Source: Clostridia bacterium
GTDB taxonomy: Bacteria > Bacillota > Clostridia > Oscillospirales > Acutalibacteraceae
Assembly: GCA_017430535.1 (NCBI GenBank)
Contig: JAFRMR010000020.1
Location: forward strand, 20,298 to 84,297
DNA length: 64,000 bases
Direction: 5' to 3'
Shown here: positions 19,205-28,039 of the stretch, in pieces
How the letters are laid out: each line of letters begins with the position of its first letter
Position numbering within the stretch: position 1 is the first letter of the stretch
Position numbers and translations under genes: made by a program
The notes under the pieces: generated by a model
The model's input: only the letters and a program-made list of their open reading frames with translations
Told to the model about the DNA's origin: nothing
Databases searched by the model: none

Positions 19205-20170
19205 TCAGAACCACCAGGCGGCGCCGGTGGGCTCGGTAACGAGCACCTCTTTGAGCATACTTACTGCCTTTGAAAGGCCTTCGTTCTGGCTCATAAGTGA
19301 ATCCTCGTGCTCAATGCTTATGGCATAGTCATAACCAACTGTGCGAAGGGCTGAAATCATATCCTTCCAGTAGGAATAATCATTGCCGTAGCCCACGGAG
19401 CGGAACACCCAGGAGCGGTTGAGCACATCGCCGTAAGATTTTGTATCCAGCACGCCGTTTACGGCGGTGTTGTATTTATCAATTTTGGTATCCTTTGCGT
19501 GGAAGTGGAAAATGGCATCCCCCATTTTCTTTATGCAGGCAACGGGATCCATACCCTGCCAGATAAGATGGCTGGGGTCAAAGTTTGCGCCGATTTCAGG
19601 GCCTACCCTGTCACGGAGCTTAAGCAGGGATTCCGTATTGTAAACGCAGAAACCCGGGTGAAGCTCAAGAGCGATTTTATTAACGCCGTGAGCCTTTGCA
19701 AACTCCACAAGTCCTTTCCAGTAAGGCACAAGCACCTGATCCCACTGCCAGTTGAGTATTTCGGTAAAATCATCGGGCCAGGGGCATACAACCCAGTTGG
19801 GGTATTTTGCGTTTTCGCTGTCCCCGGGGCAGCCGGAGAAGGTGTTTATCTGGTGAAGGCCCAGCTTCTCCGCCAGCAGTATGGCGTTGCGGATTGTTTT
19901 ATCCGCTTCGGCGGCGATTTCTTTATTGGGGTGTACCGGGTTGCTGTGGCAGGAAAGTGCGCTTATCTCCATACCGTATTTTGCTATAAGGGCTTTAAAA
20001 TCATTGAGCTTGCCTTCATCGGCAAGGAGCTCCTCTGCGTTGGCGTGGGCATTGCCCGGGTAGCCGCCGCAGCCGATTTCAACCATCTCTATACCCAGAG
20101 ATTTGAAGTATTTAAGTGCTTCCTCAAGGGGCACATCTGAAAGTAAAGTAGTAAAAACACCGAGCTTCAT
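19205..20170 (-). CDS. Sugar phosphate isomerase/epimerase (TIM barrel)
   Basis: A 321-residue xylose-isomerase-like TIM barrel (AP endonuclease 2 superfamily, as in IolE/IolI-type enzymes). Metal-binding barrel residues appear in ALELHPGF near 161, NFDPSHLIWQG near 190, FHFHAKDTKI near 216 and the final SIEHED near 290. It lies in the dehydrogenase/isomerase operon, where it could act on keto-sugar or keto-inositol intermediates. No signal peptide. Confidence 0.87.
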   Translation of the reverse strand: MKLGVFTTLLSDVPLEEALKYFKSLGIEMVEIGCGGYPGNAHANAEELLADEGKLNDFKALIAKYGMEISALSCHSNPVHPNKEIAAEADKTIRNAILLAEKLGLHQINTFSGCPGDSENAKYPNWVVCPWPDDFTEILNWQWDQVLVPYWKGLVEFAKAHGVNKIALELHPGFCVYNTESLLKLRDRVGPEIGANFDPSHLIWQGMDPVACIKKMGDAIFHFHAKDTKIDKYNTAVNGVLDTKSYGDVLNRSWVFRSVGYGNDYSYWKDMISALRTVGYDYAISIEHEDSLMSQNEGLSKAVSMLKEVLVTEPTGAAWWF

Positions 20171-20182
20171 ATTATTCCTCCG

Positions 20183-20908
20183 TCAGATTATGGATTTAAG
20201 GTATTTGAGGCTTCTTGCTATATCATCAAAGCCGTTGGGAACGGGATCGTCGTTTTCAACAATAAGCCATTCAAGCTCCATTGCCTTGGCGGCTTTTACA
20301 ACCTGCTTTATATCGCAGTCCCCTTCGCCCAGGGCTTTGGGGTTGCCGCCTATGCCGTCCTTTACATGAAGATGGATTATCTTATCCCTGTGAGACATAA
20401 GGAATTTGTAATTATCCACTCCCGCGTGGTGGCTCCAGTAGGTATCAATCTCAAGGTCGCAGTAACTGCCTATTACATCAATGGGGAGCCGCTTGTTGCG
20501 CAGGGGCTTGAACTCCTCGCTGTGGTTATGGTAATAGGTGGTGATACCGTATTTTTCCATACCGTATTCCTTGGCCCTGCCCAGCACCTTGCCCGTGCGT
20601 ACACACTGCTCCATGGTGCTGTGGGGGGCGCCGCCCACGCCTATGGCTTTAACGCCGAGGGTATTCTGAAACTCAAAGGTTTTTTCGAGCTTGCCTTTTT
20701 TGAAATCATCAAGGCCGATGTGGCCCCCTACGCAGACAAGGCCGAGCTCATCCAGCTTTGCTTTTATAACCTTTGCATCCGTATCAAAATAGCCGGCAAA
20801 CTCAACGCCGTCATAGCCGATTTCTTTGATTTTTTCAAGGGCTTTGAGGAATGTTTTGCTGTTTTTAATACCGTCCCTTACGGAATAGACCTGAACTGCA
20901 ATTTTCAT
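20183..20908 (-). CDS. Sugar phosphate isomerase/epimerase (TIM barrel), shorter
   Basis: A second TIM-barrel isomerase of 241 residues, diverged from its neighbour. The start KIAVQVYSVRD, the metal-site strands DLEIDTYWSHHAG and IHLHVKDG, and the late WLIVENDD are family features. The short length is usual for this subgroup. Its place between the other isomerase and a Gfo/Idh/MocA dehydrogenase suggests sequential steps of one pathway. Confidence 0.86.
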   Translation of the reverse strand: MKIAVQVYSVRDGIKNSKTFLKALEKIKEIGYDGVEFAGYFDTDAKVIKAKLDELGLVCVGGHIGLDDFKKGKLEKTFEFQNTLGVKAIGVGGAPHSTMEQCVRTGKVLGRAKEYGMEKYGITTYYHNHSEEFKPLRNKRLPIDVIGSYCDLEIDTYWSHHAGVDNYKFLMSHRDKIIHLHVKDGIGGNPKALGEGDCDIKQVVKAAKAMELEWLIVENDDPVPNGFDDIARSLKYLKSII

Positions 20909-20917
20909 AATTTCACC

Positions 20918-22006
20918 TTAATCCTCGTTAAAATAGTAGGGCTTGCCGCTTTCGGCGGATTTGTAGATTCCCTCAAGAATCTGGGTAACAACCATTGCCT
21001 GCTCCGGCTTTGTGGATAAAGGAGTACCGTTGATTATTGACTCATAGAAGGCCAGGTTTTCCAAGTCTTCGGGATTTGTACCCGCACCCTCAAAGAAGGC
21101 AACACCGCCCACATCAAAATCGGGCTTCTCTATAACCTGGCGGTTGTTTTTAACATAGTTGAGGCGAAGGCCGTCCAGCATATCCGCCCCGCCTTTATCG
21201 CCGCAGATAAGGGTGATGGCTTCTCTCGGGTCCGCAATATTGAGGGCCCAGGAGGCCTCCACGCTTACGGTGGCTCCGTTTTCCATCACAACAAAACCGA
21301 AGGCGGAATCCTCAACGGTGAACTGCTCGGGATCCCAGTCGCCCCAGGCGTTGGCGGTGCCGTTGGCATCCCCAAGTTTCTTATAAGTATTGCCCACGCA
21401 CATTTTGGGCTTGTAGTTATCCATCATCCAAAGGGTAAGGTCAAGGGCGTGGGTACCTATATCAATAAGGGGGCCGCCGCCCTGCTCATATTCATTGAGG
21501 AAAACGCCCCAGGTGGGCACTGCACGGCGGCGCAGGGCTATGGCTCTGCCATAATAAATATCGCCCAGCTGGCCGTCCTCACAGCATTTTTTAAGGTAAA
21601 GGGCATCCCCTCTCCAGCGGCTCTGGTAACCGATGGTGAGCAGCTTGCCGGTTCTGAGTGAGGCCTCATACATTGCCTTTGCCTCGGCATAGGTTTTGGC
21701 CATGGGCTTTTCGCACATAACATGCTTGCCCGCTTCAAGGGAATCTATGGTAATAAAAGAGTGGGAGCGGTTGGGGGTACATACGTGAACCGCAGTGATA
21801 TCCTTCTCCTTTTCAAGCAATTCTTTATAGTCGGCATAAACTCTTGCGCCCTCGGCGCCGAATTTTTTTGCAGACTCCTCGGCGCGGCTTTCAATAATAT
21901 CGCAGAATGCCACAACCTCAACATAAGGGTTCTTTTTAAGCGCAGGCAGGTGCTTGTTGTTTGCAATGCCTCCGCAGCCTATAATGCCGACCTTAAGCTT
22001 TTTCAT
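20918..22006 (-). CDS. Gfo/Idh/MocA family oxidoreductase, first gene of cluster
   Basis: NAD(P)-dependent dehydrogenase with GIIGCGGIANNKHLPAL at the N-terminus, CEKPMAKTYAEA (catalytic Lys) near residue 96 and DIGTHALDLTLWM near 180. I choose the ATG at 22006, which has GGAG 8 bp upstream; an ATG two codons earlier sits too close to that site and a longer in-frame extension lacks one. About 362 residues. It is the promoter-proximal gene of the four-enzyme cluster. Confidence 0.88.
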   Translation of the reverse strand: MKKLKVGIIGCGGIANNKHLPALKKNPYVEVVAFCDIIESRAEESAKKFGAEGARVYADYKELLEKEKDITAVHVCTPNRSHSFITIDSLEAGKHVMCEKPMAKTYAEAKAMYEASLRTGKLLTIGYQSRWRGDALYLKKCCEDGQLGDIYYGRAIALRRRAVPTWGVFLNEYEQGGGPLIDIGTHALDLTLWMMDNYKPKMCVGNTYKKLGDANGTANAWGDWDPEQFTVEDSAFGFVVMENGATVSVEASWALNIADPREAITLICGDKGGADMLDGLRLNYVKNNRQVIEKPDFDVGGVAFFEGAGTNPEDLENLAFYESIINGTPLSTKPEQAMVVTQILEGIYKSAESGKPYYFNED

Positions 22007-22053
22007 AACCATTGCTCCTTTTTCTGTTTTGGTATTCAAAATAGCCCAGTTTT

Positions 22054-22081
22054 ATTATACAATTTACTATTTTTATTGCAA
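22054..22081 (-). promoter_or_regulatory. Promoter of the dehydrogenase/isomerase operon
   Basis: Minus strand TTGCAA (22081-22076), 16-bp spacer, TATAAT (22059-22054). Confidence 0.5.
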
Positions 22082-22132
22082 GAAAAAAGAGAAGCTGTGA
22101 GTATAAATTTTAAAGGTATTTTTTTGTTTATG

Positions 22133-22162
22133 TTGACGAAACGCGGAACTGTAAAGTATAAT
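22133..22162 (+). promoter_or_regulatory. Promoter of the Fe-S membrane protein gene
   Basis: TTGACG (22133-22138), 18-bp spacer, TATAAT (22157-22162), 20 bp before the ATG. Confidence 0.65.
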
Positions 22163-22182
22163 AAACAATCGGAGATGAAACT

Positions 22183-23010
22183 ATGAAACAAATAAAAAAA
22201 TACATGCTGTCCCTTGTGATGCTTGCTGTTTTTGAGGCTGTGGCAGTTGCCCTTTGGCTTACCAAAAGCAACATTTTTTATCTTTTCAATTTCACATATA
22301 TCGGCATTTCCGTTTCTCTCGGCGTTTTTCTGATAAGCGGAAAATACAGGCACGCAAGGCGGGTGGTTCAGCTGCTGGTAGGGCTTTATATGCTGGTATA
22401 TCTTGGCCTTATAAGAAGAGAGAACATGCAGATTGAAGGCTTCTGGTATTACCTTTTTACCGGAGTGTTTGAGGCGGCGGTAATTCACTATGCCGTGGCA
22501 AAAATATTCGGGCCCCTTATTTTCGGGCGGGGCTGGTGCGGCTATGCCTGCTGGACTGCGATGGTGCTGGATTCTCTTCCCTATAAAACTCCTGCAGGTC
22601 CCCGAAAAAAGCTGGGATGGATAAGATACGTAACCTTCACCGCATCCCTGATTTTTGTTGCGGCCCTGTTTCTTGCCAAGGCCGGAAATATTGAAAAAAT
22701 TATGTTTTGGGCTTTCGTTGCCGGAAATGCAATATACTATGCCGCCGGTATTATTATGGCCTTTGCTTTCAAAGATAACCGGGCATTCTGCAAATATATC
22801 TGCCCTGTTACGGTATTCCTTAAACCCATGAGCTATTTTGCCCTTTTCAGGGTAAAATGCAATAAAGAAAAATGCGTAAACTGCGGCAAATGCAAAACCG
22901 TATGCCCGATGGAAGTTGATATGACGGATAATTCCCGTAAACGAAAAAACGGCACAGAGTGCATTCTTTGCCTTGAATGCGTAAAAAGCTGCCCCAAGAA
23001 CGCACTTTAA
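22183..23010 (+). CDS. 4Fe-4S binding membrane protein (NapH/MauN-like)
   Basis: An integral membrane protein with about five hydrophobic helices in residues 5-205, a conserved CGYACW loop near 119, and CKYICP near 205. The C-terminus carries two 4Fe-4S ferredoxin motifs, CVNCGKCKTVCP and CILCLECVKSCP, facing the cytoplasm. NapH/MauN/NosR-type relatives pass electrons across or along the membrane; the partner here is unknown. GGAG precedes the ATG by 8 bp. It starts a run of plus-strand genes with short gaps. Confidence 0.85.
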   Translation: MKQIKKYMLSLVMLAVFEAVAVALWLTKSNIFYLFNFTYIGISVSLGVFLISGKYRHARRVVQLLVGLYMLVYLGLIRRENMQIEGFWYYLFTGVFEAAVIHYAVAKIFGPLIFGRGWCGYACWTAMVLDSLPYKTPAGPRKKLGWIRYVTFTASLIFVAALFLAKAGNIEKIMFWAFVAGNAIYYAAGIIMAFAFKDNRAFCKYICPVTVFLKPMSYFALFRVKCNKEKCVNCGKCKTVCPMEVDMTDNSRKRKNGTECILCLECVKSCPKNAL

Positions 23011-23030
23011 TACAGTTTTCCGGAGTAACT

Positions 23031-24200
23031 ATGTCAGAAAAATCAAACCTTAAAACAAACCCCGGCGCCTGCCCTCTTGCAAAAAAATGCGGGGGCTGCC
23101 AGTTGCAGAATATGACCTATGAACGCCAGCTCAGATGGAAGCAGGCGCGCTGTGAGATTCTGCTGAAAAAATACGGGAAAGTCCGCAGGATAATCGGTAT
23201 GGATAATCCGTTTCACTACCGCAACAAAGTTCAGGCAGCTTTCGGCAGAACCAAAAGCGGCAAAACCGTAAGCGGAGTTTACCAGAGCGGAAGCCACCGG
23301 ATAGTAAATGTGGACGACTGTATGATTCAGGATGAAAAAGCGAATAAGATAATTGAAGATATACGCAATCTGCTGCCGAAATTCCGCATAACCGTTTATG
23401 ATGAATACAGGCGCAGCGGATTTCTGCGCCATGTGCTTGTGAAAAGAGGATTTTCAAGCGGAGAAATAATGGTTGTGATTGTGGGCTCCGACAGTTACTT
23501 CCCCATGAAAAAGAAATTCACAAAAGCCCTTCTGGAGCTTCACCCGGATATAACCACGGTTATACTCAGCATAAACCCGAAGGAAACAACCCTTGTGCTG
23601 GGCGACAGAGAAGAAATCCTTTACGGCAGCGGCCATATTACGGATACCCTGTGCGGGCTTGAATTTTCCATATCCGCAAAATCATTTTATCAGATAAACC
23701 CCGTACAGACCGAAAAGCTTTATTCCCTTGCGGTGGAATATGCCGGGCTCAATGAAAAAATGACCGTGCTGGACGCATACTGCGGCATAGGCACAATAGG
23801 TATGGTTGCGGCAAAAACCGCCGGCATCGTTACCGGGGTAGAGCTTAACCCGGAGGCGGTAAAAGACGCAATAGCCAACGCTAAAATGAACGGGATGAAA
23901 AATATTCATTTTTACTGCGCCGATGCAGGCGATTTTATGGAGGAGGCCGCAAAAGAAGGGGCAAAACCGGATGTGGTGTTTATGGATCCTCCCCGCTCGG
24001 GCAGCAGCAGAAAATTTATAAAATCACTGCTCACCGCTGCACCCAAAAAGATAATTTACATATCCTGCAACCCGGAAACCCTTGCCCGGGACCTGGAGCT
24101 TATATGCGCCGGGGGATACAAGGCGGAAAAGATAACCCCGGTGGATATGTTTCCGCATACTAATCATATTGAAACTGTTGTTTCTATGGTCAGGGTGTAA
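23031..24200 (+). CDS. rlmD: 23S rRNA (uracil-C5)-methyltransferase, RlmD/RlmCD type
   Basis: SAM-dependent methylation of a 23S rRNA uridine (TrmA/RumA family). Fe-S cluster cysteines sit near the start in CPLAKKCGGCQLQ; the SAM site is DAYCGIGTIGM near residue 246; MDPPRSG near 314 and the catalytic Cys in YISCNPETLARDL near 345 complete the active site. I start at the ATG at 23031 with CGGAG upstream; an earlier in-frame start would overlap the Fe-S protein and has no ribosome site. 389 residues. The TRAM domain found in some relatives is absent. Confidence 0.9.
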   Translation: MSEKSNLKTNPGACPLAKKCGGCQLQNMTYERQLRWKQARCEILLKKYGKVRRIIGMDNPFHYRNKVQAAFGRTKSGKTVSGVYQSGSHRIVNVDDCMIQDEKANKIIEDIRNLLPKFRITVYDEYRRSGFLRHVLVKRGFSSGEIMVVIVGSDSYFPMKKKFTKALLELHPDITTVILSINPKETTLVLGDREEILYGSGHITDTLCGLEFSISAKSFYQINPVQTEKLYSLAVEYAGLNEKMTVLDAYCGIGTIGMVAAKTAGIVTGVELNPEAVKDAIANAKMNGMKNIHFYCADAGDFMEEAAKEGAKPDVVFMDPPRSGSSRKFIKSLLTAAPKKIIYISCNPETLARDLELICAGGYKAEKITPVDMFPHTNHIETVVSMVRV

Positions 24201-24201
24201 T

Positions 24202-24711
24202 ATGGCAAATCTTATCACCATAGTCCGGATTATCTGCAGCATAGCTTTGCTGTTCTTCCCCGTGTTTTCGCCGGGGTTCTATGCCTTTTATATCACTGCG
24301 GGAATCAGCGATATGGCAGACGGGGCGGTTGCGCGGAAAACGGGCACTGTAAGCAAGTTCGGATCGAAGCTGGATACAGCGGCGGATTTTGTATTGGTTA
24401 TTGTATGCCTTATAAAACTTATACCGGCTATTCACGCGCCAACATGGCTTATCATCTGGATTATCGTGATTGCCGCAATCAAAGCAGTCAATCTGATTTC
24501 CGGATATATAATGCGAAAAGAAATTGTTGCCTTACATACGGTAATGAACAAGGTGACGGGTATACTGCTGTTTGCGCTTCCGCTGACAATTACGTTTATT
24601 GATCTGAAATACAGCGGAGCATTTGTCTGCGCTGCGGCAACATTCGCGGCAATACAGGAAGGGCACATTATCAGAACAGGAGCGGAAAATAACAATCCGT
24701 CTGACTGCTGA
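24202..24711 (+). CDS. CDP-alcohol phosphatidyltransferase family protein
   Basis: A small membrane enzyme (about 169 residues) that would transfer a phosphatidyl group from CDP-diacylglycerol to an alcohol. The hallmark DGxxARx8Gx3Dx3D motif is complete in residues 39-61 (starts DGAVARKTG, ends KLDTAAD). About five membrane helices. ATG starts 1 bp after the rRNA methyltransferase stop, with a GGTG stretch as ribosome site, so the genes are likely coupled. The acceptor (glycerol phosphate or inositol phosphate) is not clear. Confidence 0.85.
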   Translation: MANLITIVRIICSIALLFFPVFSPGFYAFYITAGISDMADGAVARKTGTVSKFGSKLDTAADFVLVIVCLIKLIPAIHAPTWLIIWIIVIAAIKAVNLISGYIMRKEIVALHTVMNKVTGILLFALPLTITFIDLKYSGAFVCAAATFAAIQEGHIIRTGAENNNPSDC

Positions 24712-24778
24712 CTTGTTCAGTAGGCATCCGTCTTTAATATATTTCCGCTCACCGATGTCATAAATAAGGAGAATCACT

Positions 24779-24985
24779 ATGGATTTTAAATGGGAAGACG
24801 GGTTCAGCATAAAGGTTACTGCCGAAAACAGCTGCGCGGTTATTTCCGCAAACAGGGAGGGGCTGATTTCCCTTGCGAATCACCTGCTCACCCTTTCGCA
24901 GGAGCCTGCGGGCGGCCACATTCACCTTGACAGCTGCAACTCCCTTGAGGACGGCTCGGCAGAGCTGATTATTGAAAAAATCTGA
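24779..24985 (+). CDS. Small Imm32-like protein (68 aa)
   Basis: A soluble 68-residue protein. The core ISANREGLISLANHLLTL and the C-terminal HIHLDSCNSLEDGSAELI resemble the Imm32 immunity-protein family of polymorphic toxin systems; this is from memory of the family pattern. AAGGAG lies 7 bp before the ATG. No toxin gene is adjacent, and relatives occur widely as orphans in Clostridia, so a housekeeping role is also possible. It lies 21 bp before a metallo-beta-lactamase-fold gene. Confidence 0.65.
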   Translation: MDFKWEDGFSIKVTAENSCAVISANREGLISLANHLLTLSQEPAGGHIHLDSCNSLEDGSAELIIEKI

Positions 24986-25006
24986 AACCGGGCAGAAGGA
25001 AAACTT

Positions 25007-25783
25007 ATGAAAATTACGGCTCTTACCGAAAATACATCTCACAGCCCCGATATAGGATGCGAGCACGGGCTCTCGCTTTATATTGAAACAGGCGGTATCA
25101 GGATTCTTTTTGACGCCGGACAGACTGATTTGTTTGCCCGAAACGCGGAAAAGCTGGGCATTGACCTTGGGGCGGTTGATATTTTTGTGCTGTCCCACGG
25201 GCATTACGACCACGGAGGCGGGCTGGCAAAATTCCTTGAAATAAACAAAACCGCGCCGGTTTATATGAGCAGATACGCTTTTGAACCCCACTTCAACGGT
25301 GAAAAATACATCGGGCTGGGCCCTGCACTGCAAAACAATAAAAGAATTATTTTTACCGAGGGTACACGGGAGATATACCCGGGCATCACTCTCTTTTCAC
25401 CCGAGGGCAGAGATAAAAAGTATGACCTCGGCTCTTTCGGCCTCACAGCGGTAAAAGAGGGCCAAACCGTTGCCGATGATTTCAGGCACGAACTGTTTGC
25501 GGAGATAACCGAAAACGGCAGAAAAATCCTTTTCAGCGGCTGCTCCCACAGCGGAATAATGGATATTGCCCGGTGGTTTAACCCGGATGTGCTGGCAGGC
25601 GGTTTCCATTTTTCAAAACTTGATATGGATGAAACCCTTGCAGGTTATGCAAAAATCCTTGACAGCACGGGAATAAAATTTATTACCTGCCACTGCACCG
25701 GCACCGACAGATATGAATATATGAAGCCGTATATGAAAAACCTGGGATATATTTCCGCAGGAGAAACGGTTGAAATAATATAA
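25007..25783 (+). CDS. Metallo-beta-lactamase fold hydrolase
   Basis: A 258-residue cytoplasmic MBL-fold protein with the metal motif LSHGHYDHGGG near residue 62, the later GCSHSGI near 180 and a terminal CHCTG near 230. The layout matches the group annotated as 7,8-dihydropterin-6-methyl-4-(beta-D-ribofuranosyl)aminobenzene-5-phosphate synthase-like proteins, whose true substrate in Clostridia is uncertain. It probably shares a transcript with the Imm32-like gene. Confidence 0.85.
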   Translation: MKITALTENTSHSPDIGCEHGLSLYIETGGIRILFDAGQTDLFARNAEKLGIDLGAVDIFVLSHGHYDHGGGLAKFLEINKTAPVYMSRYAFEPHFNGEKYIGLGPALQNNKRIIFTEGTREIYPGITLFSPEGRDKKYDLGSFGLTAVKEGQTVADDFRHELFAEITENGRKILFSGCSHSGIMDIARWFNPDVLAGGFHFSKLDMDETLAGYAKILDSTGIKFITCHCTGTDRYEYMKPYMKNLGYISAGETVEII

Positions 25784-25837
25784 ACAATTCTGCAGCAAAC
25801 TGCAGATAAATAAACACTGATAACCGGGAGAGATATT

Positions 25838-26965
25838 ATGATTAAAATAGGAATTGCGGGCACAAGAGGGCTTTCAACGCTTATGGGGCTTAAAGCCATT
25901 GAGGATGTTGAAATAGCCGCCATGTGCGACCTTGATGAAAAGCACCTTGAAGAGTCGGCGGAGAAAATCGGCGGAAACATAAAAAAATTCAGGGTTTTCG
26001 ACGATATGCTGGAAACGGATATTGACGCCGTTATTATAGCTACGCCCATGCAGTGCCACGTGCCTCAGGCCATAGCGGCCCTGGAGGCAGGCAAGCATGT
26101 TATGAGCGAGGTTACCGCCGGGGTTACCATGGATGAGCTGTGGTGGCTGTGTGAAAGCGTTGAAAAATACGGCAAAATATATATGTACGGCGAAAACTAT
26201 ATTTACGATGCGCGTGTACAGCAGATAAAAAATATGGTAGCTGCCGGCCTTTTCGGCGAAACCTATTATGCTGAGGGAATGTACCTGCACAATATAGGCG
26301 ACCTGTTTGTTTACCCCGGGGGGAAAACCTCCTGGCGCTCCTACTGGCAGTGCGGCATAAGAGGCAATTTTTACCCCACACACAGCATCGGACCCGTTAT
26401 GCAGTGGTTTCCCGGTGACAGAATAACCGAGATTTCCACCTTTTCACCGGGCATAAGAAACAGCCTTGGCCTTAAGCAGGACAGCGGCACCACCACCATG
26501 TGCCGCACAGCAAAGGGCAACCTGCTTAATATCAGGGTGGACTGCACATCTCCCCGCCCACACAATATGAGCTTTTACCATCTGCAGGGCACAGGCGGCG
26601 CTTTCTTCTCAAAGGCCCACGATGAGGATATTGACAGAGTTTCCTTCGTAAGCGATGAAAACCCCGCCCATAATATGAAATGGCAGAAGCTGGAGGAGTA
26701 TGAAAAATACATACCTGAAAGGTACAGGAACGCCACGGATGAGCAGAAAAAAGCCGGCCATAACGGCGGTGATTTCTTTATCGTTGAGGATTTCATAAAC
26801 GCCGTGAGGACAGGAACCCAGCCGGAGCTGGATGTTTACAAGGCCTGCCAGTGGACTGCCGCAGGGCTGCTCTCCGGGTTATCCGTAACCAACGGGGGCA
26901 AAACAATGGCGGTGCCCGATTTCAGAAAAGGGGTACCCAATGAGGAAAAAATAATAAAACTTTAA
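25838..26965 (+). CDS. Gfo/Idh/MocA family protein with altered active-site motif
   Basis: A 375-residue dehydrogenase-family protein. The N-terminal strand reads IGIAGTRGLSTLMG instead of the usual GxGxxG, and where the family carries the catalytic EKP it has MSEVTAGVT, lacking the lysine. The C-terminal half keeps a HSIGPVMQW segment where the substrate His is expected. It may bind NAD(H) for another chemistry, as in GH109-type glycosidases, or be a non-canonical dehydrogenase. GGGAGAG lies before the ATG. It lies 54 bp after the MBL gene. Confidence 0.8.
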   Translation: MIKIGIAGTRGLSTLMGLKAIEDVEIAAMCDLDEKHLEESAEKIGGNIKKFRVFDDMLETDIDAVIIATPMQCHVPQAIAALEAGKHVMSEVTAGVTMDELWWLCESVEKYGKIYMYGENYIYDARVQQIKNMVAAGLFGETYYAEGMYLHNIGDLFVYPGGKTSWRSYWQCGIRGNFYPTHSIGPVMQWFPGDRITEISTFSPGIRNSLGLKQDSGTTTMCRTAKGNLLNIRVDCTSPRPHNMSFYHLQGTGGAFFSKAHDEDIDRVSFVSDENPAHNMKWQKLEEYEKYIPERYRNATDEQKKAGHNGGDFFIVEDFINAVRTGTQPELDVYKACQWTAAGLLSGLSVTNGGKTMAVPDFRKGVPNEEKIIKL

Positions 26966-27022
26966 ATTTATTAAGAGGATTTTTATTTTACCGTGCGTAT
27001 AATAATTTGAAGGGGTGAGAAA

Positions 27023-28030
27023 ATGAGCTCTGTAAGAGAGAGACTTCTGGAAGCGGAAAAGCTGACTCTTTCCGGTAAAGCGACCCTGTCCTGCAACACA
27101 AAGGGCAGAGCGGTGCCGGAGGAAGAGAGCCCGGTAAGGACCGAATTTCAGCGTGACAGAGACCGTATTATCCACAGCAGTTCTTTCAGGCGGCTTAAGC
27201 ATAAAACCCAGGTTTTTCTTTCCCCCGAAGGGGATTACTACCGCACCAGGCTTACCCACACACTTGAGGTTTCACAGATTGCCCGCACAATTGCTGCGGC
27301 CCTGGGGCTCAACGAAACCCTTACGGAGGCTATAGCCCTGGGCCACGACCTGGGCCACACGCCCTTCGGCCACGCCGGGGAAAGAGCCCTTGACGAGGTA
27401 TGCCCCGGGGGCTTCAGGCACTATGAGCAGAGCCTCAGAGTGGTAGATAAGCTTGAAAAGGACGGCAAAGGCCTTAACCTTACCTATGAGGTGCGCAACG
27501 GAATTGAAAGGCACACCTGCGGGGAGGCTGCCTGCACCCTTGAGGGCAGAGCCGTGCGCCTTGCGGACCGTATTGCCTACATTAACCACGATATAGACGA
27601 TGCCTGCACGGCAGGTATTATGTGCGAAGAGGATATACCCATTGAGATAAGGGATATTCTGGGGCACAGAAAGAGCCTGAGGATAGATACCCTTGTTACG
27701 GACTGTATTGAGAACAGCGCCGATGATATCTGCCTTTCGCCGGATATACAGACCGCCTTTGATATGCTGCACAGCTTTATGTTCAAAATGGTATATACCA
27801 ACCCGGTGTGCAAAAGCGAAGAGGCAAAGGCGGATGCTATGCTAAAAGCACTTTACAATCATTTTGTAAGTTTTCCGGAAAAAATGCCGGAGCAGTTTAT
27901 AAAAATCGCAAGAACAGAATCCCCGGAAATTGCCGCCTGCGACTATATTGCCGGCATGACCGACAGATACGCGGTAAAGGTTTTCGGTGATTTATACATT
28001 CCCAAGGGCTGGAATTTCAGCGATACCTGA
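27023..28030 (+). CDS. dgt: Deoxyguanosinetriphosphate triphosphohydrolase-like protein
   Basis: HD-domain dNTPase that cleaves dNTPs to nucleoside and triphosphate. The dGTPase signature RDRIIHSSSFRRLKHKTQVF is near residue 46, His of RLTHTLEVSQIA near 77, and the HD pair in LGHDLGHTPFGH near 110. The 335-residue length fits the Gram-positive type. AGGGGTG precedes the ATG; a TATAAT hexamer lies at 26998-27003 without a good -35. It heads the dgt-dnaG-rpoD operon common in Clostridia. Confidence 0.93.
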   Translation: MSSVRERLLEAEKLTLSGKATLSCNTKGRAVPEEESPVRTEFQRDRDRIIHSSSFRRLKHKTQVFLSPEGDYYRTRLTHTLEVSQIARTIAAALGLNETLTEAIALGHDLGHTPFGHAGERALDEVCPGGFRHYEQSLRVVDKLEKDGKGLNLTYEVRNGIERHTCGEAACTLEGRAVRLADRIAYINHDIDDACTAGIMCEEDIPIEIRDILGHRKSLRIDTLVTDCIENSADDICLSPDIQTAFDMLHSFMFKMVYTNPVCKSEEAKADAMLKALYNHFVSFPEKMPEQFIKIARTESPEIAACDYIAGMTDRYAVKVFGDLYIPKGWNFSDT

Positions 28031-28039
28031 GGTGAATTT

